From Clostridium sp. CCUG 7971 (GTDB lineage Bacteria; Bacillota; Clostridia; Peptostreptococcales; Peptostreptococcaceae), in contig NZ_JAFFPK010000081.1 in assembly GCF_017590215.1 (NCBI RefSeq), positions 1-39,974 of the forward strand: 39,974 bases of DNA, in the 5' to 3' direction. Every line of letters starts with the position of its first letter. Position 1 is the first letter of the stretch. Of this stretch, positions 8,387 to 17,404 are shown piece by piece. Below the pieces are notes generated by a model. It made no database searches and had not been told where the DNA came from. It worked only from the letters and a program-made list of their open reading frames with translations. The position numbers were made by a program, and so were the translations under genes.

Positions 8387-8429
8387 AAATTGCCCATTCT
8401 TATATAAAATATATAAGAATGGGCAATTT
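8387..8429. terminator. Bidirectional terminator between SNF2 and MATE genes
   Basis: A perfect 19-base-pair stem (8387-8405 with 8411-8429) and a 5-base loop sit between the convergent genes. The right arm ends 3 bases before the MATE stop codon. Confidence 0.88.
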
Positions 8430-8432
8430 CAA

Positions 8433-9830
8433 TTATTCTGGCATTATTAACTCTTCTATAATTAATTTACATTGTTCTTCTTCATCAACACTTCTTATCC
8501 ACTTTTTACTTAATAGCCTTCCTACACACCAAAGCCCTTTTATAATCTCATCAATTTTTAAGCATATTAATACTATTCCTGCTGGCAATTTAAATACTAA
8601 TCCAGCTATTGCTCCAAGTGGTATTGATACAGTCCATAAAAATAATATATCAGCTATCATTAAAAACTTTGTATCTCCTCCTGCACGAAGTACTCCTTTT
8701 GTAAGAAGTGATGATATTGACATAAACACTACTAAAAATGAAGTAGAATTCATAAGTTGTATTGCCATTTGTTTGGTATTATTGCTTATATTATAAAAAT
8801 CTATAATTACATTTTTAAGTATAAATATAAAGAATGCAGAGCTAAGCCCTAATATTATAGACATCGCTAAAAATGTTACAGCTCTTTCTTGAGCTAGCTT
8901 GTGCTGACCTTGACCAATTGTATTTCCTGTTATAACTCCACTTGCATTAGATACACCCATTAAAAATACATTCGTAAATTGTAAAACAACACTTGATATA
9001 CTGTTCGCTGCAACCATGTCAGAACCAATTCTACCCATTATTACAGAAACCATATTAAGCCCTATTGCAAGTATTAAGTCACTTACTAAAACTGGACCAC
9101 CTACTCTTATATAGTTTTTAAGTAATTCTTTATCTAATTGCAATAAATACTTAAATTTAAAGTTAAGCTTTTTATCTATTTTAAATAAGTATATCATTAT
9201 AACACTAAATTCTATTATTCTTGCTGTTAATGTTGCTATTGCAGCACCTTGGATTCCAAGTTCAGGTGCACCTAGATTACCAAATATTAAAACCCAGTTT
9301 AAAAATACATTTACAAAAAATGAAGATATGGATGCAAATAATGCAACTTTTACACTTCCAACTGTTCTAAATAATATATTCACAGTAGTTGATATTCCCT
9401 GGAATATAAATGAAAGTGACACTATTTTTAAATACATCATACCTTGATTTGAAACTGCTGTCTCTTTAGTATAAATAGACATTATAGTTTCTGGAAAAGC
9501 TTGTGCTAAAAATAAAAATAGCAGTGCAAATAACACACTAGCCTTTATAAGTATTGATAATACTTTATTTATAGATTTTGTATCTTTTTTTCCCCAGAAC
9601 TGTCCAGATAAAACTCCTGCTCCTCCGCCTAATCCAAAGTTTATTATTAAAAATATAAAACAGAATTGGTTTGCAAGTGATGCAGCAGATAGTGTTATTT
9701 CACCAAATGATCCAAGCATCATTGTATCCGTCATACTTACCCCAACATTTATAAGACCTTGTAGAGCTATTGGTATGCTTATAGCTGCTACATTTTTATA
9801 AAATTCTTTGTCTTTTACAAAAATATTCAA
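8433..9830 (-). CDS. MATE-family multidrug/cation antiporter
   Basis: A 465-residue, 12-helix MATE exporter (PF01554, two repeats). The N-terminal half carries ISIPIALQGLINVGVSMTDTMMLGSFGE, the usual first helix with P and Q followed by the D-T/M-LG signature. QGISTTVNILFRTVGS and the later NAISSVV/SGVITGNTIGQG (second repeat) are also typical. Such proteins export drugs or metabolites in exchange for Na+ or H+. The start is TTG at 9830, supported by GGGAGG 7 bases upstream and no nearby in-frame ATG. It is transcribed alone. The substrate cannot be inferred; NorM/MepA/DinF-type subfamilies are possible. Confidence 0.92.
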   Translation of the reverse strand: MNIFVKDKEFYKNVAAISIPIALQGLINVGVSMTDTMMLGSFGEITLSAASLANQFCFIFLIINFGLGGGAGVLSGQFWGKKDTKSINKVLSILIKASVLFALLFLFLAQAFPETIMSIYTKETAVSNQGMMYLKIVSLSFIFQGISTTVNILFRTVGSVKVALFASISSFFVNVFLNWVLIFGNLGAPELGIQGAAIATLTARIIEFSVIMIYLFKIDKKLNFKFKYLLQLDKELLKNYIRVGGPVLVSDLILAIGLNMVSVIMGRIGSDMVAANSISSVVLQFTNVFLMGVSNASGVITGNTIGQGQHKLAQERAVTFLAMSIILGLSSAFFIFILKNVIIDFYNISNNTKQMAIQLMNSTSFLVVFMSISSLLTKGVLRAGGDTKFLMIADILFLWTVSIPLGAIAGLVFKLPAGIVLICLKIDEIIKGLWCVGRLLSKKWIRSVDEEEQCKLIIEELIMPE

Positions 9831-10101
9831 TTTTAATCCTCCCGTAGTAATCAGTTCTTATTTGAGTATAATTTTCACTAATAAGTACCTTATCATAATT
9901 ACCCCATTTTTTCAATCTCACTCACCCATATAAAAAAATTATATAGCTCTTAAATCGATATTAAATTAGATGTATTTTTAAGCATTTCATATTAATTATT
10001 TTATTTTTAAATATTACTACTGCAATACCACAAAAATATTTTTTATAGCTATAATTATTATATAGATAAAAAATTACTAAATAAGTTTAGGGGGATACCT
10101 A

Positions 10102-10824
10102 ATGAGATTTGAATGTTTTTATTATCCGATATTAATTGATGATGAAGTTGTAAAAAGTAATGAAGATTTAATATCATTTGAATTTGGAGATGCTGTGCCT
10201 TGTAAAACGCTTTATTATAATTATGGGCAAAATTTTGCAATCTATAAAAATGAAGAATTTTTTATAGTTGAAAATGGAGTTTTAAAAAAATCAATAACTT
10301 CTAAGGATCTAAAATATCCATTGAAGATGGTATTTAACAAAGGAACTCAGCTTACAGTATTCTCTCAAAAGGATCTATCATCAATTAGATTATTATTAAA
10401 AGGTGAAAATGAAAGAGAAAAGCAATTAGGGGAGCTATTCTTTTTATCAATTGCATTAAACAGAAAGATAAAAAATATTCAATACAAAGTTATGTCTGAT
10501 TTAACTAATAGTTCTAGCGATTTTAACTATATAAATGAAGAAATTGATTTAAGAACTAAAAAACTATTAGATGATTTAAGAACTGTAGAAAGCAAGTTTA
10601 ATAACTTAATTATAAACTATCCTGATATAAAAAATTCTTATTTAGACTATATGAATTTTAGTAACAAAGAAGATATACTTCAATTATCTATAAATAAATA
10701 TTTTAAAGAAAATACTGAAGAATATAAAGAATATATGCTTAAAAGTTCTGTTTGGAAATCTAAGCCTATTTATCCAAAATTCAAATTAGATCACTTAGCT
10801 AATTCTTGTAACTATAATGTCTAA
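10102..10824 (+). CDS. Hypothetical protein, 240 aa
   Basis: A soluble, mixed-charge protein preceded by GGGGGA about 6 bases before the ATG and followed by a strong terminator, so it is a real monocistronic gene. The first half looks beta-rich (FECFYYPILIDDEVV, NFAIYKNEEFFIVENGVL). Residues about 110-200 look helical, including KKLLDDLRTVESKFNNLI, which may coil. There is one cysteine pair in the whole chain ends (C5, C36) and no catalytic motif I can identify. I do not recognise a family. The 270 bases upstream (9831-10101) show no other feature. Confidence 0.65.
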   Translation: MRFECFYYPILIDDEVVKSNEDLISFEFGDAVPCKTLYYNYGQNFAIYKNEEFFIVENGVLKKSITSKDLKYPLKMVFNKGTQLTVFSQKDLSSIRLLLKGENEREKQLGELFFLSIALNRKIKNIQYKVMSDLTNSSSDFNYINEEIDLRTKKLLDDLRTVESKFNNLIINYPDIKNSYLDYMNFSNKEDILQLSINKYFKENTEEYKEYMLKSSVWKSKPIYPKFKLDHLANSCNYNV

Positions 10825-10827
10825 AAT

Positions 10828-10858
10828 AAAAAGCTACTTAATTTTAAGTAGCTTTTTT
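10828..10858. terminator. Hairpin terminator
   Basis: A 14-base-pair inverted repeat, AAAAAGCTACTTAA with its complement (10828-10841, 10844-10857), is followed by T residues on the plus strand. It lies 4 bases before the stop of the convergent 10862 gene and could serve both. Confidence 0.85.
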
Positions 10859-10861
10859 ATA

Positions 10862-12061
10862 TTAATATAGAAATGATTTTATATCATTATATAAGTCAGA
10901 TGGAACAATATACCATACACTAATACCATCTAAATCTCGCCTTGCAAAGCTTTCATTTTCACATAATCCAATTACATTACCTTCATTATCTTTTATAAAT
11001 AAATCAGGTTCAAGACTTACATTTATATCTTTAACTTCAACCCAATTGCTATCTTTCATATTTTTTATTATAGCTCCTACATCGTAAGAGTCTGTAATAA
11101 CTTTGCTTATATCTTTTTTTATATCTTTTATTATAATCTCTTTACCTTCATACATAGCTATATCATTATGTTCTTCTTCACTATAATTATAGTATACTAA
11201 ATATTGATCTACGCTTATACTATCAGAAGAACCTTCACTTACTTTTTTCATAGGTACATATACTATAGGGCTATATTTGTATATATTATTTTTTGAAATA
11301 AGTTCTTTTGTAGAATAGTCATCATAATTTATTTCATATATTTTTTTGTCCTCTAAAGTATCTGTATAAATATGGTTGCTATATTTAATAGTATAACTAT
11401 CAGCTTCTTCATATTTTTCAAATTTTGTATTTTCTATTATATCCATAAATTGATCAGTATTTAGATTAACTCTATCATCATCAAACATATCCATTTCATT
11501 TTCATTTCTTATTTTGTCAGCATATACATCATATTTTCCACCTTCAGGATAAAAAGTTATATGATATTGTTTATCATTACCCAATACACTATAATATAGA
11601 TTTTCTATACTACCATCTTTTTTATATCCTAAATTAAAATCTTTCATCTCAGAATAATCTATATTTAAGCTATCTTTTATAGTATTCCAATCTTTTTTTA
11701 TATAATCAATACTATTATTATTAGTTATTATAGAATGATTTCTATTCTCTATTTTTTCATAAATTACCCCACTAAGCACTCCTGCATAAAGCATTATAAC
11801 TCCAAATATAGCTACTCTCTTTTTAGTTATCTTATTCAATCTAGGCCTATTTCTCATTATAAAATAATAAAAACAAAATCCTGCTGGCAATATAATAGAG
11901 ACACTTTGTGTATTAAAATTTAAACTAAATGACCCTAGCAAATAAAAACCTATTACCTTCCATCCTAAGTTATCTTCATTTTCTTCTCTTTTAGTATAAA
12001 TATATATAAGACCTACTACTGAAAATATCCAATGCCCCAAAATTGATAAAATATAATTCAT
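10862..12061 (-). CDS. Membrane-anchored hypothetical protein with large extracytoplasmic region
   Basis: A 399-residue protein. Residues 1-110 hold three to four membrane segments (ILSILGHWIFSVVGLIYIY, WKVIGFYLLGSFSL, VSIILPAGFCFYYFI, VAIFGVIMLYAGVLSGVIY), separated by a basic loop (RNRPRLNKITKKR). The remaining 290 residues are hydrophilic, acidic and tyrosine-rich, with probable beta structure and no cysteine pair, and should lie outside the membrane. AAGGAGG lies upstream of the ATG. It is a single gene between terminators. No domain is recognised. The build (membrane head, large soluble tail) suggests a surface sensor or anchor, which is inference only. Confidence 0.65.
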   Translation of the reverse strand: MNYILSILGHWIFSVVGLIYIYTKREENEDNLGWKVIGFYLLGSFSLNFNTQSVSIILPAGFCFYYFIMRNRPRLNKITKKRVAIFGVIMLYAGVLSGVIYEKIENRNHSIITNNNSIDYIKKDWNTIKDSLNIDYSEMKDFNLGYKKDGSIENLYYSVLGNDKQYHITFYPEGGKYDVYADKIRNENEMDMFDDDRVNLNTDQFMDIIENTKFEKYEEADSYTIKYSNHIYTDTLEDKKIYEINYDDYSTKELISKNNIYKYSPIVYVPMKKVSEGSSDSISVDQYLVYYNYSEEEHNDIAMYEGKEIIIKDIKKDISKVITDSYDVGAIIKNMKDSNWVEVKDINVSLEPDLFIKDNEGNVIGLCENESFARRDLDGISVWYIVPSDLYNDIKSFLY

Positions 12062-12284
12062 TATTCCTCCTTATTTCATACCCTCTATGCACTCTTATTT
12101 ATGCAAATTATATTGTATAGCCATATTTAATATTTAGAAATTTATTAAAAATCTCCAAAACTATCGTTACCACCATCAAAACATCCACAATCATTATTTC
12201 CATATTATAAACGCCTTTAATTATTTTATATATATTAATATACCACATTATAACTTATATTTTATATTGTAATATTTTGTATAT
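12062..12284. other. Intergenic region with a possible decayed coding remnant
   Basis: This 223-base gap lies between the orr terminator and the start of the 10862 membrane gene. On the minus strand, 12145-12204 reads YGNNDCGCFDGGNDSFGDF then stop. That Gly/Asp/Cys-rich tail is typical of the C-terminus of some membrane proteins, but it has no start codon and a stop directly upstream. It may be what is left of a deleted gene or chance. Nothing else is evident. Confidence 0.25.
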
Positions 12285-12320
12285 AAAAAGGTTACCAAAA
12301 AATCTTTTGGTAACCTTTTT
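12285..12320. terminator. Terminator of the ornithine operon
   Basis: A perfect 16-base-pair stem (12285-12300 with 12305-12320, loop AATC) lies two bases past the orr stop codon. On the minus strand the hairpin ends in a T run. Confidence 0.88.
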
Positions 12321-12322
12321 GC

Positions 12323-13417
12323 TTAATGCGCTAATTCTACTTTTTTATACTCATCATATACTATCTTTTTATGCACATACTTACTAGTTGATGCACTTAC
12401 TAATCCCCCATACTCAACATTAAAATCAACTAGATCACCAATATCATACTTTTTACTGCATCCGCTCACATTAAGTATCATATGGTCTGAACTAGCCCCC
12501 AAAATTTCTATATCTTTATCTATTGGATTAATAGATGTTATGTCTATGTCCTGTCTTCCAATAGCTACAATCGCCCTTTTTAGTATACCTTTATCTTCAT
12601 ACTCTGGCTTATTTCCAAAGGCATCTACACCAATCTCACCTACTGGCAAAGATGGTTTATCTTTTTTTTCAACTATTTCACAAATCAATTTAAATACATC
12701 TTGATTTGTTCCCTCTAATATCTTTCCGTATGCAGTCTCACGCCCAAGAGCTATAGCTTCTCCTGGTCTTAAGTTTGTTATACCATAAGGTATTTCAAAT
12801 GACTGTGCTAAATAGATTGAACTTGAATTTCCACCAGATACAAAATCTAGTACTATATTGTGCTTATTCTCTATCTTTTTAGCCAAACTTGCTAATCTTC
12901 CAAGATTGTCTTTAGATGGTATTATTGCGCCGTAACATGTCAAATTAGTAGCTAGACCATATAGTTTTATATTTTCTAATTTCAAAATATCTTCTACTGA
13001 ACTTAATAATTCTTCTTCTTTAAAATATCCTTCTCTCAAATCTCCTAAGTCAACCATTATAACAACTTTATGAATTATATTTTGCTTTTTTGCCTCTTCA
13101 TTTAATTTATATATAGTTTTAATTTCTGAATTAAAACTAATATCTGAGTATTTTATAACATCACTAATTTCACTAATCATTGGTATTCTAAGTAATATTT
13201 TAGGCAAATTTATATGTGATAAATATCTTAAATTTTCAATCCTTGAATCTGCTATATAATCAACATTTTCTTTAGTTATTTCTTCTACAACCTCTGGTAT
13301 AGCACAATATGATTTAGTAACCATAGCCATATCTATATTATGACTTTTGCAAATATTTGATACAAAAGCTACATTTTGTTTCAACTTATCTATATTAATC
13401 TCTAACCTTGGATACAT
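12323..13417 (-). CDS. orr: Ornithine racemase (PLP-dependent)
   Basis: A 364-residue fold-type III PLP enzyme of the alanine racemase family, without the usual long C-terminal extension. It opens with PRLEINIDKLKQN, and the PLP lysine is K35 in MVTKSYCA. Further family blocks are DLGDLREGY, GLATNLTCYG, SGGNSSS and RPGEAIALGR. Placement as the last gene of the oraSE operon identifies the substrate: it interconverts L- and D-ornithine, feeding D-ornithine to the aminomutase. It overlaps the preceding gene by 16 bases, and its own AGAGGAGG lies 7 bases before the ATG. General alanine racemase activity is the alternative, but the context makes ornithine much more likely. Confidence 0.92.
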   Translation of the reverse strand: MYPRLEINIDKLKQNVAFVSNICKSHNIDMAMVTKSYCAIPEVVEEITKENVDYIADSRIENLRYLSHINLPKILLRIPMISEISDVIKYSDISFNSEIKTIYKLNEEAKKQNIIHKVVIMVDLGDLREGYFKEEELLSSVEDILKLENIKLYGLATNLTCYGAIIPSKDNLGRLASLAKKIENKHNIVLDFVSGGNSSSIYLAQSFEIPYGITNLRPGEAIALGRETAYGKILEGTNQDVFKLICEIVEKKDKPSLPVGEIGVDAFGNKPEYEDKGILKRAIVAIGRQDIDITSINPIDKDIEILGASSDHMILNVSGCSKKYDIGDLVDFNVEYGGLVSASTSKYVHKKIVYDEYKKVELAH

Positions 13418-14793
13418 AATTTATCCTCCTCTAAATCCAAGCTTTTTAGCATAAGCTTTAAAGATGATACCTCATATTTTTTAGATAGTACTCCAAGAGA
13501 TGCCATAATATAATCGTTATCTACTAATATTTTTGCTTTTGCCTTTGGGAATAATAAATCTTTATTTCTATTATACTCACTAATAGATTTCATAATTTCA
13601 GATCTTTCAGGTAACCTTGTAAGTGCACCGCCTGTGCCAACAATATATTTAACTTCACTTAAATCCTTACCTTCAGCTATTTTACTTTTGCCACTTGTTC
13701 CATATATATTTCTAATAATCCCTGCATGTCTTTTAGTAGCTCTAAGTACTGCTTCTTTTGTAAGTCTTTCAACAAATTTTATCTGATCTTGTGTCTTTGG
13801 TATAGGTAAGTAATTATTCATTATTTTATTTACATCTAGATCTTTTAGTTCTTTCTCTAGCTCTTCTTTACCAATTAAATTAACAATATTTCTCATATTT
13901 ACATAAACACCTAAATCACCTTCAACACTTCTCTTTGCAACAGGCTCTGGGTTTACTAATATTCTATTTACACCTTCACTACCTTCTGTAACAGAATGTA
14001 TATCAGTGGTAGCTCCTCCAACATCTATAACCATCAAATCTCCTAAATAGTTTTTTAAAAGTTTTGCAGATTCCATAACCGCGCCTGGTGTTGGCGTTAT
14101 ATGTTCATTAACCATTTCTTTTACATGTTGCATTCCAGGTGCATTAGTTATATGTTCTTCAAATACCTTCTGAATAACATCTCTAGTCGGCTCTATGTTT
14201 AGTAAATCTATTTTAGGATAAACATTGTCAACTACATACAATTTATAGTTTGTATCTTCAAATATTAATTTTATCTCTTCTACATTTTCAATATTTCCTG
14301 CATAAATTACAGGGACACCTAAATTCAAACCTGCAATAAGTTCTGAATTATATATAGCGGTATCACGCTCACCATAGTCCACTCCTCCCGCTATTAATAT
14401 AATGTTAGGCTTAATTTCCTTAATCTCTTTTATATCTGTTCTTCTTAGTTTTCCTGCACTTACCTTATGTATAACAGCACCAGCCCCTAAAGCAGCTTCT
14501 TTGGCAGCTTTAGCTGTCATATCATAGACTAACCCATGAACAGTCATCTTAAGTCCACCTGCAGCACTAGATGTCGCAAACATATCATCATATTCTATAC
14601 TTTCTACACCTAAGTTTTTAGATAAACTAGAAATTGCACCTTCTAAACCATTTCTAACATCCCCACCTTCAAATACAGTTGTTGGAGATTGACCTTGACC
14701 AAGAAATTTAGGATTATCAGAGTTTATACCTGAGAAGGCATTTACAACTGTTGTTGTAGATCCTATCTCAGCAACTAATACATCTATTTTCAT
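13402..14793 (-). CDS. MutL/GlmL-like ASKHA protein, aminomutase accessory factor
   Basis: A 463-residue protein of the MutL/GlmL family, named after the genes beside B12-dependent glutamate mutase (not the mismatch repair MutL). It has the actin/hsp70/sugar-kinase phosphate loops LVAEIGSTTTVVNAF (residues 5-19) and MVIDVGGATTDIHSV (about 254-268), plus YIVGTGGALTRLP near the C-terminus. Related proteins beside B12 mutases are thought to reactivate or protect the holoenzyme using ATP. It begins 3 bases after the oraE stop with no clear Shine-Dalgarno of its own, so translation is probably coupled to oraE, fitting a mutase-partner role. Direct evidence for reactivation of ornithine aminomutase is not something I can point to. 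Confidence 0.88.
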   Translation of the reverse strand: MKIDVLVAEIGSTTTVVNAFSGINSDNPKFLGQGQSPTTVFEGGDVRNGLEGAISSLSKNLGVESIEYDDMFATSSAAGGLKMTVHGLVYDMTAKAAKEAALGAGAVIHKVSAGKLRRTDIKEIKEIKPNIILIAGGVDYGERDTAIYNSELIAGLNLGVPVIYAGNIENVEEIKLIFEDTNYKLYVVDNVYPKIDLLNIEPTRDVIQKVFEEHITNAPGMQHVKEMVNEHITPTPGAVMESAKLLKNYLGDLMVIDVGGATTDIHSVTEGSEGVNRILVNPEPVAKRSVEGDLGVYVNMRNIVNLIGKEELEKELKDLDVNKIMNNYLPIPKTQDQIKFVERLTKEAVLRATKRHAGIIRNIYGTSGKSKIAEGKDLSEVKYIVGTGGALTRLPERSEIMKSISEYNRNKDLLFPKAKAKILVDNDYIMASLGVLSKKYEVSSLKLMLKSLDLEEDKLCIQG

Positions 14794-14796
14794 ATC

Positions 14797-17025
14797 TTAA
14801 TTGTTTTCACTTTCAGCTAATTTCTTTTGAAGATTTTCTCTTCTTTTTTCAACTAAAAATGTCGCTACATTTACTCCTCTATCATTTCTTCCAAATCCAG
14901 CATCCATTCCTTGTTCAACCGCAATCTCAGGTGTTACTTGTGTTCCTCCACAAGCTATTATGACTTTATCTCTTATACCTTTTTCTATACAATATTCATG
15001 CATTTTTTTCATATTTTTATAATGTATATCATCATGGCTTATTATTGTTGATGCTAGTATTGCATCAGCATTTAATTCTATTGCTGCATTTACTAGTTTT
15101 TCAACTGGAACTGAAGTTCCAAGGTAATGACATTCTATACCATATTTTTCTATACCACCATGCTTAATATCTATTATTTCTCTAAGCCCAACAGAGTGTT
15201 CATCTTCACCTACTGTTGCACAAACTATCTTCATAGGCATCGCTTCTATATCTGCTCTTATTTCATCATCAGTCATTACCTTTTGTTCTTTTGGTATTAC
15301 TAAATCATTTATATCTATGCTAAATCCAACTTTTCCTTTTAACTCAACTCTAGTTCCTTCAGCACTATGCATTACTTCTCTACTTATAACTTCAACCTCT
15401 TCTAAATTCATATTCTTAGCAAATTCTATTGCTGCAAATTCAGCTGTTCTTTTATCTGTTGGTAGCATCATAGTAATCATTACTGTACCATCTGCACACC
15501 ATTCCATTTCTGGTTTTATTTTAGTAGAATTTCTAAATTCTTCAGTTTCTTTAAGTCTTACATTTACATTATCAACATCATCTAGTTCATCTATATATAT
15601 TATTTTATCCGGATCTTCAAATGTACACCCATCTATTAAATTAGAAGGATTTAATACACAAGTTTCATCATATTGAGCTACGTTGTTGTATCCAAAGTGA
15701 GCAGTTACTGGTGCTAAGTAATCTTCATCTCTTTCATAGACTGTTCCTGCTCCTACTCCTTCTCTTATTTTTCTAGATATTCCATCACCATTTCGCTCTG
15801 GATAATTTCCTGAATCAACAAAAAATCCTTTTTCAACAGCTTCAAAATATCCACCAACTTCTAGAATTTCTTCCATGTATAAAATAGCTCTTTCTTTTAA
15901 CTCTCTAGACTTATCTCTTAATGCACCAGTTTCTTTAAGTTCTATCATATCCATTAATCCGTCCATACCAACTAAAGCTTGCTTAGCAGTATCACAGGCT
16001 TCTATATTGTACATATGCCAAGGTACATTTCTTCCTTCATCAGGAGTTATGGTTGACTGTATATCTGCTCTTGTTAAAACTGATGTTAATAAATTAAGTA
16101 CATGAGTTACAGTAGCTTCTCTAGTTGAAGAGTCCATATATTTAGTATTCATTTGAGCTCTCATTTTATATTCACTAAATAACTCTCTAAGCGCTACTGC
16201 ATAAGGAAGATCTAATGTTAAACATGGAGCAGGTGGAGCTGTTGGAGGAACTGTTGATAAGCATATATTATCTTTTTTTATACCAACTTTATATGAAAAT
16301 ATTGAATTTAGTGCATGTTGTACCATAAGTTCCGGCATAACCTTCCAAGCTTCTCTTGCAGTTGCATTAGCATTATGAGCTCCATCTATTTGAGCCATAT
16401 TTGAAAATGCCATTATATTTTTCGCTTCACAAGCGTCAACAAATGATCTTATCATATTTATATTTCTATAAAGTACATTATATTGTGGGTCTTGATGAGC
16501 CCCATTTATACCTTCTTCTGCAAACATTACGGCAACTTCAGGTCCTGCAACTCCACTTACATAAGAATGGTAATTTATAGGTCTTCCAACTTCTTCTTCT
16601 ATAAAATCAAGAGCTTTTCTTTGTGCTCTAACTTGTTTTCTAGTTATTGGAACTCCACCTATACCTTGAGGTGTACCTTCTATAAGTCCATCAAAATGAG
16701 ATTGACCAGCAGTTCTTATAACCATTATGTGATCCGCTCCATGATGAGCTGCCATTCTCATTCTTCTTATATCATCTTCAAATCTACCTGAAGCTATTTC
16801 TGTGGTTATTACACATTTTGGCTGAGGGTCTATATTATTAAAGTATTTAGCTGATGGAAGAGCTACACTATCGACTAGGGGCGTTGAGCAATCTTGATAT
16901 TTAAAAGGTCCCATTTCTAAGTCTTTTTCATTTTCTCTCCAAGTCCAACCTTTTCTATTTGGTCTATAATTTTCTAAATCATTTAATATATACTCTATAT
17001 CTAACTTTTTATTTTCTTTTAACAT
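14797..17025 (-). CDS. oraE: D-ornithine 4,5-aminomutase, large subunit (B12 and PLP)
   Basis: The 742-residue catalytic subunit moves the 5-amino group of D-ornithine to C4, giving 2,4-diaminopentanoate. An N-terminal TIM-barrel-like part (about 60-570) is followed by a C-terminal Rossmann-like cobalamin domain (about 596-742). The B12 ligand motif DxHxxG is seen as DEHSVG (608-613, His610). Lys621, 11 residues later, is spaced from the histidine exactly as the PLP lysine of Clostridium sticklandii OraE (His618/Lys629), so PLP is probably bound by the B12 domain in the resting enzyme. ASTIISHDD and ACGGTQVTPE complete the cofactor site. It overlaps oraS by 7 bases and has AAGGAGG upstream of ATG. 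Confidence 0.97.
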   Translation of the reverse strand: MLKENKKLDIEYILNDLENYRPNRKGWTWRENEKDLEMGPFKYQDCSTPLVDSVALPSAKYFNNIDPQPKCVITTEIASGRFEDDIRRMRMAAHHGADHIMVIRTAGQSHFDGLIEGTPQGIGGVPITRKQVRAQRKALDFIEEEVGRPINYHSYVSGVAGPEVAVMFAEEGINGAHQDPQYNVLYRNINMIRSFVDACEAKNIMAFSNMAQIDGAHNANATAREAWKVMPELMVQHALNSIFSYKVGIKKDNICLSTVPPTAPPAPCLTLDLPYAVALRELFSEYKMRAQMNTKYMDSSTREATVTHVLNLLTSVLTRADIQSTITPDEGRNVPWHMYNIEACDTAKQALVGMDGLMDMIELKETGALRDKSRELKERAILYMEEILEVGGYFEAVEKGFFVDSGNYPERNGDGISRKIREGVGAGTVYERDEDYLAPVTAHFGYNNVAQYDETCVLNPSNLIDGCTFEDPDKIIYIDELDDVDNVNVRLKETEEFRNSTKIKPEMEWCADGTVMITMMLPTDKRTAEFAAIEFAKNMNLEEVEVISREVMHSAEGTRVELKGKVGFSIDINDLVIPKEQKVMTDDEIRADIEAMPMKIVCATVGEDEHSVGLREIIDIKHGGIEKYGIECHYLGTSVPVEKLVNAAIELNADAILASTIISHDDIHYKNMKKMHEYCIEKGIRDKVIIACGGTQVTPEIAVEQGMDAGFGRNDRGVNVATFLVEKRRENLQKKLAESENN

Positions 17026-17393
17026 GGTGCTTCCTCCTTACCAAATAGATTATCTATTTCATCTAAGAATTCTCCATTTGCTAATTTAACTCCAGCATCT
17101 CTTACACTTATATTTTTAACCTTTGCTAATTTATAGACAGCATGACCCGCACCTTTACTTATAAGTCCTTTTTCTAGTACTATATTAACTATTTCTTTAG
17201 CTTCAAGTGACGAAAATCCCATTCTTAAAAGTACTGATCTTTCTATTGATGGAGATGTATTTTTTCTGCCTAATTCTAGCATCGGATCAACTATTTCTTC
17301 TGCTAATTTCCAAAATCTTGCATGTAGCTCTTCATCACTTAAATTAGATAAATGAGTTCTTCTATCTTTATAATCATCTAATCTCTTTTTCAT
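17019..17393 (-). CDS. oraS: D-ornithine 4,5-aminomutase, small subunit
   Basis: A 124-residue helical protein that pairs with OraE to form the alpha2beta2 aminomutase. The size (about 13-14 kDa) and its place directly before and overlapping oraE are as in known ornithine operons. Visible features are a charged N-terminus (KKRLDDYKDRRTHLSNLSDEELHARFWKL), then SIERSVLLRMGFSSLEAKEIV and GLISKGAGHAVYKLAK, a compact helix bundle with no cofactor motif of its own. AGGGGGG lies upstream of ATG, 12 bases after the ortB stop. Confidence 0.95.
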   Translation of the reverse strand: MKKRLDDYKDRRTHLSNLSDEELHARFWKLAEEIVDPMLELGRKNTSPSIERSVLLRMGFSSLEAKEIVNIVLEKGLISKGAGHAVYKLAKVKNISVRDAGVKLANGEFLDEIDNLFGKEEAPC

Positions 17394-17404
17394 ATATATC
17401 CCCC

